Origin: Candidatus Aminicenantota bacterium | Lineage (GTDB): Bacteria; Acidobacteriota; Aminicenantia; UBA2199 | DNA: 11,676 nt | Assembly: GCA_020355945.1 (NCBI GenBank) | Contig: CP070627.1 | Span: 4,827,116-4,838,791, forward strand | Direction: 5' to 3' | Shown: positions 1-5,426 of the stretch, one piece after another | Layout: every line of letters starts with the position of its first letter | Position numbering within the stretch: position 1 is the stretch's first letter | The notes under the pieces: model-generated | What the model saw: the letters and a program-made list of their open reading frames with translations, nothing else | The model's database searches: none | Told to the model about the DNA's origin: nothing | Program-made: the position numbers and the translations under genes

Positions 1-2184
1 CCTGTGGTTGACATGCTTCAACAATGGTTCATACTGTTTCCTTATCTTTTCCCAGTCAACCCCATGCATATTGGTTACATAAAAGAAATCCCGCATCTGA
101 CGCCAACTTTCATGAAATATATTCTTCCATTCACACTGGAGACACAGGTCCATCTCCATATTATCCAGGTTCAACGTTTCTTTAATATCCGGTTTGGTGG
201 AGGGAAGATCGATAATGGAATAGGATTTGTCTTTTGAGACCAGCATTTTCTTAAAATCGGCAGAAATTCTAAAATCCTCCAGTTCACCCAATTGGGTTTC
301 TTTTTGCTTTTCCAGGTCAAACATCAACAATACCCGTTTGGAATCTTTACTCCCCTTTCTTAAATAGTACAACTTATTCTTTACGGAAACCGGGGTCCCG
401 TATCTTGCCGGTTTTACCGATAAACCGATCACGCGGTCTTTTATCCCATCCACATCAACCTTTACCATTCTCATTTCCTCTTTTTTGGCTTTTTTCGCGT
501 CCTTTGCCGGGGTTTTTGTTACCTTCACTTCATCGCTTTTGGGTTTAAAAGGTGATGGGGTCTCTTTTGCAAGTGTTACCAGGTATATTCGTGACATATC
601 CTGGTATATGAAATTAAGCCCGGCCTGTCCCATGACCGGGCTAAAATCGCGGTCAGATACAAAAAAGAGATATTTCCCACCGGAGCTGAAAGCAGGGCTG
701 TCAGAACTGTACCAATCATCAGTAACTTCATAACTTTTTCCCTCTTCAATAGAGTAGAGATAAATCTTTTCCAGGAGGTTCTTTTCTATTTTTCCATAGG
801 CAATCCATTTGCTGTCAGGGGACCAGTCAAAGTCCCTGATTTCCCAGGTTTCAGCTCTGACTATATCGGTAATAACTTTTTTATTTATATCCACCATCCT
901 CAGTCTGAATTTCCTGTCGGACCAGAGAATCTTTTTACTGTCCGGGGACCATTTGATTTTATATTTATAGGTATCTGCCCCGGTGGTGACCCGGACCGGT
1001 TTTGAACTGCCGTCCTGGGGAACGATATAAATCTCATTTTCACCGCTCAGGTCTGAGATAAAAGCAATCCATTTGCCATCCGGGGACCATTGGGAATCTC
1101 TTTCATGAACCCCGGGGGTATTGGTGAGATTCCTGGTATCGCCGTATTTTGCCGGTACGGTAAAAATCTCTCCTCTTGCACCCAACAGGGCTCTTTTGCC
1201 ATCCGGGGAGATATCAAAATTGGTGATATTTTTCTTTACATTTTTTATACCTCCCCGGGCATGGACCCTGTCATCGTTTATAAAAATTTCAAGTTTTTCC
1301 AGTTCTTCGGTCTTTGTATTAAAAAGATATATATAACCGCCATTTTCAAATGCTATCTTCTCTTTTCCCAGTGATGGAAATTTGATATCAAACTCTTTGA
1401 AATTTGTCAGGCGCCTGGTTTCGCCTGATGTTATATTGTAAACGTAGAGGTTTTTTCGTACAAAGGGCCCCCGGTCGGAGAGGAAATAAATACGATGGTC
1501 CTTCCACATCGGGATGATATCCAGTGCCGGGTTATTGGTAATATTCGTGGTTTTTTTGGTATTGAAATCATATATCCAGATATCGTCAGCCATTCCGCCG
1601 CGGTAGCGTTTCCAGGTTCTAAATTCCCTGAATATCCGGTTATAAGCCAGTTTGGCATCATCAGGAGAAAAGGAGCAGAAACCTCCCCGGGGAAGCGGGA
1701 GTTGTTGGTGCAAATCACCGTCTATGGTGGTAAAAAAGAGGTGGCCTTGCATATCATCGGGTTCATGCATGCGGGAGCGGAACACAATATGCCGATTATC
1801 GTGTTTCCAGCCCATGACAATGTTATTGGGCCCCATCCTGTCCGAGATGTCATCTCGCGCCAGGGAAGCGGTATAGGTCAAGCGTTTGGGTACCCCTCCC
1901 TTTGAATCCATGAGGTACACTTCCGTATTTCCATCATATTGGGCGGTAAAAGCGAGCCATTTGCCGTCCGGGGAAAACCTGGCAAACATTTCACAGCCAA
2001 TGTGCCCGGTTAATTTCCGCGCCACTCCACCAACACTGGCTGCAGTATATAGATCACCCGCATAGGTGAACACCACCTGGTTCTCATAAACAGCAGGAAA
2101 TCGAAGCAGTCGTGCTTCTTCTGCAAACGAAAAAAAAGCAAAAGTAAAAAATAAAACCACCAATAAACTCGATATTTTTTTCAT
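1..2184 (-). CDS. Secreted tricorn-type protease, N-terminal 728 codons (3' end outside window)
   Basis: Reading the minus strand from the ATG at 2184 gives 728 uninterrupted codons up to the window edge. A Lys-Lys start and hydrophobic stretch (residues 2-21, ending FSFA before EEAR) is a signal peptide, so the protein is exported. Residues about 25-540 are beta-propeller blades with repeated PD40-type motifs (SPDGKW, SPDSKW, SPDGKR, each followed by a strand and an IY/LY strand), as in tricorn and TolB. A Lys-rich linker lies near residue 575. The last 40 residues (W..SWRQMRDFFY, MHGVDWEKIRKQYEPLL) match the start of the tricorn C1 domain. In the family this is followed by PDZ and the S41-like serine protease core, which breaks down oligopeptides. 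The catalytic Ser/His/Glu would lie outside the window, so activity cannot be judged. A typical tricorn is about 1,050-1,100 residues, so roughly a third is missing. The start is supported by AAAGGAGGT six bases upstream and by a promoter at 2215-2243. Confidence 0.9.
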   Translation of the reverse strand, partial: MKKISSLLVVLFFTFAFFSFAEEARLLRFPAVYENQVVFTYAGDLYTAASVGGVARKLTGHIGCEMFARFSPDGKWLAFTAQYDGNTEVYLMDSKGGVPKRLTYTASLARDDISDRMGPNNIVMGWKHDNRHIVFRSRMHEPDDMQGHLFFTTIDGDLHQQLPLPRGGFCSFSPDDAKLAYNRIFREFRTWKRYRGGMADDIWIYDFNTKKTTNITNNPALDIIPMWKDHRIYFLSDRGPFVRKNLYVYNITSGETRRLTNFKEFDIKFPSLGKEKIAFENGGYIYLFNTKTEELEKLEIFINDDRVHARGGIKNVKKNITNFDISPDGKRALLGARGEIFTVPAKYGDTRNLTNTPGVHERDSQWSPDGKWIAFISDLSGENEIYIVPQDGSSKPVRVTTGADTYKYKIKWSPDSKKILWSDRKFRLRMVDINKKVITDIVRAETWEIRDFDWSPDSKWIAYGKIEKNLLEKIYLYSIEEGKSYEVTDDWYSSDSPAFSSGGKYLFFVSDRDFSPVMGQAGLNFIYQDMSRIYLVTLAKETPSPFKPKSDEVKVTKTPAKDAKKAKKEEMRMVKVDVDGIKDRVIGLSVKPARYGTPVSVKNKLYYLRKGSKDSKRVLLMFDLEKQKETQLGELEDFRISADFKKMLVSKDKSYSIIDLPSTKPDIKETLNLDNMEMDLCLQCEWKNIFHESWRQMRDFFYVTNMHGVDWEKIRKQYEPLLKHVNHR

Positions 2185-2190
2185 CCGGTT

Positions 2191-2199
2191 ACCTCCTTT
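2191..2199 (-). promoter_or_regulatory. Ribosome binding site of the tricorn gene
   Basis: The minus strand reads AAAGGAGGT followed by six bases and then ATG at 2184. This near-perfect anti-16S match fixes the start and hence the signal peptide reading. Confidence 0.8.
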
Positions 2200-2214
2200 A
2201 ATGATCAAAAAGGT

Positions 2215-2243
2215 ATTATAAAAAAAAATTGTGTATATATCAA
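2215..2243 (-). promoter_or_regulatory. Sigma70-like promoter of the tricorn gene
   Basis: On the minus strand, TTGATA (2243-2238) and a perfect TATAAT (2220-2215) are separated by exactly 17 bases. The predicted start of transcription falls about 24 bases upstream of the ATG at 2184, leaving room for the AAAGGAGGT ribosome site. The call rests on sequence alone. Confidence 0.7.
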
Positions 2244-2305
2244 TAGTAAAGTTCTCTACAAAATCCACAGCCAAATTTTTTAGAATTGACGGAATTTGCT
2301 GCCAG

Positions 2306-2334
2306 TTGCCAGGTAAAAGATATTTGGGTATAAT
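2306..2334 (+). promoter_or_regulatory. Sigma70-like promoter of the endonuclease V gene
   Basis: TTGCCA (2306-2311), 17 bases, then TATAAT (2329-2334). The predicted start near 2341 lies about 28 bases before the ATG at 2369. It is back-to-back with the tricorn promoter, about 60 bp apart, so the two units are divergent and could share an operator. No clear operator palindrome was seen between them. Confidence 0.7.
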
Positions 2335-2368
2335 ATGATAATTTCATCCGGCAAATAAAGGACGATAA

Positions 2369-3082
2369 ATGAAAGTCAAGAGGCTTCACCCCTGGAACGC
2401 CGCACCTGCTGAGGCAGTTAAAATCCAGGAAAAGCTGAAAGAACGAGTTTCCCTGGACGATGCGTTCGATCACATCGAATCAATCCAGCGGATAGCCGGG
2501 GTAGATGTCAATTATAAAAAAGACACTGATAAAGCCACAGCAGCCGTTGTTGTCCTCAGTTTTCCCGGGTTGGCCCTGCTGGATTCTCAAGTGGTGGAAG
2601 GAGAGGTTTCTTTTCCCTATGTCCCGGGATTGTTTTCCTTCCGGGAGATTCCTTTGTTGATACCGGCTTTGGAGCAATTAACCACACTGCCTCACCTGGT
2701 GATAGTGGATGGTCAGGGAATTGCTCATCCCCAGCGGTTAGGCATCGCGTCTCACCTGGGAATTTTAACGGATATCCCTACTATTGGTTGTGCCAAATCA
2801 CGATTGATTGGCACCTATAACGAACCAGCCAAAGAAAAAGGGGCCCACACCTATCTTTATGATAAAGGTGAAATCATTGGGGCTGTGGTGCGAACCCGGA
2901 CCAATGTATCACCGGTTTATGTGTCCGGCGGTCACAAAATTTCCTTGCAGACAGCCGTGCAGGTGGTACTCCACTGCGCCACTAAATTTCGTTTGCCTGA
3001 ACCGCTTCGTGCCGCGCATCATATGAGTCGTTCCTTCCAGCGGTTGAAATTTTCCAGCCCTTCATTTAAAATACAGTTATGA
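2369..3082 (+). CDS. nfi: Endonuclease V (deoxyinosine 3' endonuclease)
   Basis: This 237-residue protein matches endonuclease V, which nicks DNA at the second phosphodiester bond 3' of deoxyinosine (deaminated adenine) in a Mg-dependent reaction and starts alternative excision repair in the cytoplasm. Family motifs appear in order: GVDVNY (D46, metal ligand), FPYVPGLFSFRE (E93), VDGQGIAHPQRLGIASHLG (D114, the core of the fold), PTIGCAKS, and VSPVYVSGGHKIS. A C-terminal LPEPLRAAHHMS segment (H217/H218) probably supplies the histidine equivalent to the late catalytic His of the Thermotoga enzyme. All expected acidic residues are present. The length is slightly above the usual 220-225 because of a short C-terminal tail. 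AAAGGA precedes the ATG. The Ig-repeat gene starts 40 bp downstream on the same strand, with no terminator between them. Confidence 0.93.
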   Translation: MKVKRLHPWNAAPAEAVKIQEKLKERVSLDDAFDHIESIQRIAGVDVNYKKDTDKATAAVVVLSFPGLALLDSQVVEGEVSFPYVPGLFSFREIPLLIPALEQLTTLPHLVIVDGQGIAHPQRLGIASHLGILTDIPTIGCAKSRLIGTYNEPAKEKGAHTYLYDKGEIIGAVVRTRTNVSPVYVSGGHKISLQTAVQVVLHCATKFRLPEPLRAAHHMSRSFQRLKFSSPSFKIQL

Positions 3083-3109
3083 AAAAATATTTTATTATTA
3101 AAATCTTTT

Positions 3110-3116
3110 AGGAGGT
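3110..3116 (+). promoter_or_regulatory. Ribosome binding site of the Ig-repeat gene
   Basis: AGGAGGT lies six bases before the ATG at 3123 (itself an ATGATG doublet). It sets the start, giving a complete signal peptide. Confidence 0.8.
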
Positions 3117-3122
3117 GCAACC

Positions 3123-4187
3123 ATGATGAGATCAAAAAAATCATGCACAGGAATATATGTTTATTTCATGTTTTTTATTGTCATTTTCCTGGTGATGCCG
3201 GCAGCGGTTCAAGCTGGAAAACTCATTGTTAACGTCAGTATTGATCCCCCTACTGTTTCTGTGGGTCAGCCTACGGAAATAAGGGTTGAGGTATTTTCCG
3301 GTCCGGGTGCCCCCCTAGCTGGTGCACATGTAGAAATCAGCGCAGGGGGAGGTGTCTTTTTAGACTCCGGCAGCACCATTGTAGAGGGTCATACTGCTGC
3401 TGACGGCATGTTTGCCACTCCCTGGAAGTGCGATCAATGCGCATCCGCATATGTATTCAATATCGAGGTGAATAAACCGGGTTTCCAGGGGTGGAAGGGA
3501 GAAGCCACCGTTCATATCGCCCCTCAACCACCCCCGGGCCAGGGCAGCCAGATTTTTGCTACAGCCAGTGCCGATCCTCCTGCCGTATCCAGGGCTCATC
3601 CCACAGTAATCAGGGTAGAGGCATTTTCAAGTCAAGGTAATCCTATTCCCGGGGCCCATGTAAAAATCAGTGCTGGTGGAGGTTTCTTTCTAGACTCCAA
3701 CACCACTATTGTAGAGGGTCAAACCGGGGACAACGGGGTGTTTGAAACGCCCTGGAAATGCCTCCAATGCGCACCTGCGTATGTACTTAACATCGAAGTG
3801 AATAAGCCGGGTTTTCAAGGGTGGAGGGGAGAAACCAAAGTGGAGATCACCAACCAACCATTCCCGGTACAGGGAGGGCCCATCCATGTAAATGCCGGTA
3901 CTCATCCTCCCACCGTATCTAAAGGTCAACCCACGGAAATAAGAGTAGAGGCATTGTCCGATCGAGGTGATCCCATTCCTGGTGCGCATGTAAAAATCAG
4001 TGCCGGCGGAGGTATATTTTTGCACTCCAAAGGCCTGGTTATGGAAGGTCACACAGATGCCAATGGCATGTTCGCCGCTCCCTGGAAATGCATGCAGTGT
4101 GCGCCCGCATATGTATTCGATATCGAAGTAACCAAACCGGGTTTTGAAAAAGGAAAAGCCGGAGTCAAGGTGAATATCAAGTTATAG
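3123..4187 (+). CDS. Secreted protein of three Ig-like repeats, each with a CxxC
   Basis: A 354-residue protein of unknown role. Residues 1-32 are a signal peptide (basic start, hydrophobic run, MPAAVQA before GKL). The rest is three tandem copies of a 110-residue unit: equivalent alanines at 68, 178 and 288, and cysteine pairs at C103/C106, C213/C216 and C323/C326. Each unit reads PPTVS.G.PTEIRVE, then GAHVKISAGGG, EGHT..NGMF..PWKC.QC and AYVF.IEV.KPGF. The strand pattern and the G-T-x(2,4)-G-x-F turn resemble bacterial Ig-like (Big_1/invasin-type) or carboxypeptidase-regulatory-like domains; this is a fold inference only. The paired cysteines may form a short-range disulfide outside the cell or bind metal. 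No lipobox, sortase signal or membrane anchor is visible, so it is probably released or periplasmic. It could be co-transcribed with endonuclease V upstream. Confidence 0.85.
   Translation: MMRSKKSCTGIYVYFMFFIVIFLVMPAAVQAGKLIVNVSIDPPTVSVGQPTEIRVEVFSGPGAPLAGAHVEISAGGGVFLDSGSTIVEGHTAADGMFATPWKCDQCASAYVFNIEVNKPGFQGWKGEATVHIAPQPPPGQGSQIFATASADPPAVSRAHPTVIRVEAFSSQGNPIPGAHVKISAGGGFFLDSNTTIVEGQTGDNGVFETPWKCLQCAPAYVLNIEVNKPGFQGWRGETKVEITNQPFPVQGGPIHVNAGTHPPTVSKGQPTEIRVEALSDRGDPIPGAHVKISAGGGIFLHSKGLVMEGHTDANGMFAAPWKCMQCAPAYVFDIEVTKPGFEKGKAGVKVNIKL
3225..4185 (+). repeat. Three in-frame 330-bp tandem repeats inside the Ig-like gene
   Basis: Equivalent landmarks recur at exact 330-bp steps: the GCxCATGTA box begins at 3324, 3654 and 3984, and the first TGC of the CxxC falls at 3429, 3759 and 4089. 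Many synonymous differences remain between copies, so the duplication is not recent, yet the length has stayed fixed. Confidence 0.9.
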
Positions 4188-4209
4188 CTTAGTAAGCCTT
4201 CAAAATTAA

Positions 4210-4236
4210 GGGTGCCCTCGCCGAGGGCTGGCCTGC
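4210..4236 (+). repeat. GC-rich palindromic repeat, copy 1
   Basis: GGGT, then the perfect 7-bp inverted repeat GCCCTCG-C-CGAGGGC (4214-4228), then TGGCCTGC. It begins 23 bases after the Ig-repeat gene. A second copy lies on the minus strand at 9087-9109, differing in the stem by one compensated base pair (T-A here, G-C there). It has no T-run after it, so it is not a classic terminator. It resembles REP/BIME-type elements in size and position. Confidence 0.65.
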
Positions 4237-4252
4237 AGGGCCTTCTTAGGCT

Positions 4253-4284
4253 CCCCGCGCCGCGGGGCTGCACATTTTTGCAGC
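4253..4284 (+). repeat. Two further stem-loops next to the GC palindrome
   Basis: CCCCGCG-C-CGCGGGG (4253-4267) is a perfect 7-bp inverted repeat whose 13-base core is shared with the copy at 9087-9109. It runs straight into GCTGCA-6 nt-TGCAGC (4267-4284). With 4210-4236 this forms a cluster of hairpins after the Ig-repeat gene that may stop transcription or protect the 3' end, although no good U-tract follows. Confidence 0.5.
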
Positions 4285-4468
4285 AAAATTGGTTGTTCGG
4301 CTGTTGTTTTCCTCACAGCGATGCAAGCTTTTTTTAATTAAATTTTGTATTTAAAGGGCTAAAGTGTTGATTGATTTTAAACCATGAAGCATCAGGGTTG
4401 GAAAAAAAGCTCATAATTTTTGGGCAGGATGATTCCATAAATTGTTAAATTTTTTACAATAAAAAATG

Positions 4469-4491
4469 TTTTCCACAATTTTTGTGGAAAA
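4469..4491. repeat. AT-rich perfect hairpin with 10-bp stem
   Basis: TTTTCCACAA, loop TTT, TTGTGGAAAA: a perfect 10-bp inverted repeat. A weaker one, ATTGT...ACAAT (4441-4460), sits just before it. Because the arms themselves are T-rich/A-rich, it could act as a bidirectional terminator between units. It could equally be a protein-binding operator. Confidence 0.5.
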
Positions 4492-4582
4492 GTATGGGAT
4501 ATGGGAAGTATGGGAAAATAGTAACCGGGTTAATCCAGGCTTTCAAGCACCGACCCCGTTTTGACCCTGTTTTCGTTCATGC

Positions 4583-4611
4583 TTGATATTTTTCTTGTTT
4601 TATGCTATTTA
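4583..4611 (+). promoter_or_regulatory. Candidate promoter giving a leaderless isomerase mRNA
   Basis: TTGATA (4583-4588), 17 bases, TATTTA (4606-4611). The predicted start of transcription coincides with the ATG at 4618, and no Shine-Dalgarno sequence precedes that ATG. The -10 box is imperfect and the region is AT-rich, so the call is tentative. Confidence 0.4.
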
Positions 4612-4617
4612 AATTTT

Positions 4618-5358
4618 ATGATTCATTTAGGCGGTACTGCACGCAGTCCTGGAGATGTACAGGACTTATATGACCTGGGTCTTCAATTTGCTGAAATCTC
4701 TATCACTGATCCGGCGGAATTCTCCGGCCTGATCGATGTTTATAGAAGTTTAAGGGACAAATTTGGTGTATATTATGTCTGTCACGGCCCCCGGGAAGGG
4801 GACCCTAATGATAAAGACACCCTGGAGAGAGATTACCTGCCAAAGGTTTTAAATATCTTGCCATTGATGAAAAAGTTGGATATGTCCCTTTTAACGATTC
4901 ATCTCTGGTTTGATGCTCGTTTTGTCAAACCGGACGTCATTACTTTTAAAGTTGAACTGATCCATCGGATCATTGACAAAGCATCGGATATGGGAATCAC
5001 CATCTGCCTGGAGAATTTAAGTGAAAGTGCCTCACATATGGCACTGCCCTTTAAAGAGCTGCCTTTGCTAAACCTGACCCTGGACCTTGGGCATGCGCAG
5101 CTCCTTACGGATGAGAACAGGAGTTATGAATTTATAAAACATTATCCCGGACGAATCAAGCACATTCACCTCCATGATAATAGAGGAGGCGACTCGTACC
5201 GGGATGATCTTCACCTCCCGCCCGGTAAAGGTACGATTGATTTCAAAAAAATTTTTAAGGAGCTGAGGAGAATGGGCTACGACGGAACCGCCACCCTGGA
5301 ACTGAAAGTTGATGAAATAGAGAGTTGTTTGGGGTATGTTAAGAGATTGCTTTGGTGA
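4618..5358 (+). CDS. Sugar phosphate isomerase/epimerase-like TIM barrel protein
   Basis: A 246-residue protein of the xylose isomerase-like / AP endonuclease 2 superfamily: a cytoplasmic TIM barrel that binds divalent metals and catalyses sugar or keto-acid isomerisation or, in endonuclease IV, cuts at abasic sites. Strand-end motifs with candidate ligands run in order: CHGP (H56), TIHLW (H95), CLENLS (E132), LDLGHA (D156, H159), HIHLHDN (H184, H186, D187), DDLHLPPGKGTIDF (D197, H199) and TLELK (E228). That nearly reproduces the His/Glu/Asp ligand set of the superfamily, so the site looks intact. Its substrate cannot be told; at 246 residues it is somewhat short for endonuclease IV (about 280). 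The reading frame extends upstream to a TTG at 4561 and an ATG at 4579, but those add a hydrophobic tail atypical for the family, so MIHLGG at 4618 is preferred. The next gene has its own promoter. Confidence 0.82.
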   Translation: MIHLGGTARSPGDVQDLYDLGLQFAEISITDPAEFSGLIDVYRSLRDKFGVYYVCHGPREGDPNDKDTLERDYLPKVLNILPLMKKLDMSLLTIHLWFDARFVKPDVITFKVELIHRIIDKASDMGITICLENLSESASHMALPFKELPLLNLTLDLGHAQLLTDENRSYEFIKHYPGRIKHIHLHDNRGGDSYRDDLHLPPGKGTIDFKKIFKELRRMGYDGTATLELKVDEIESCLGYVKRLLW

Positions 5359-5374
5359 GAATAGATTTCATCAT

Positions 5375-5403
5375 TTGAAAAAAAGGTAAGAATCTATTAT
5401 AAT
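5375..5403 (+). promoter_or_regulatory. Sigma70-like promoter of the NUMOD repeat gene
   Basis: TTGAAA (5375-5380), 17 bases, TATAAT (5398-5403), all within the 68-bp gap. The predicted start near 5410 leaves a leader of about 17 bases carrying AGGA (5417-5420) six bases before the ATG at 5427. The gene is thus its own transcription unit and likely expressed in vegetative growth. Confidence 0.7.
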
Positions 5404-5426
5404 ACCCTATGAAACCAGGATAAAAA

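Larger units (their letters stand above)
4188..4617. other. 430-bp intergenic region
   Basis: The left part (4210-4284) holds the GC-rich palindromes and the centre (4441-4491) holds AT-rich hairpins. Near the right end there is an 11-bp imperfect tandem duplication (4552-4562 and 4563-4573, ten of eleven bases equal), then a promoter-like pair before the isomerase gene. No convincing coding sequence or RNA gene was found on either strand. Confidence 0.6.

Noticed and set aside
1495..1905. 136-codon plus-strand frame opposite the tricorn gene
   Set aside because: It lies wholly opposite a well-supported coding frame, lacks a ribosome site and has no recognisable motif.
4561..4617. Upstream extension of the isomerase from TTG 4561 or ATG 4579
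   Set aside because: It would add a hydrophobic tail before the family's usual first strand, has no ribosome site, and overlaps an 11-bp tandem duplication and a promoter-like pair.
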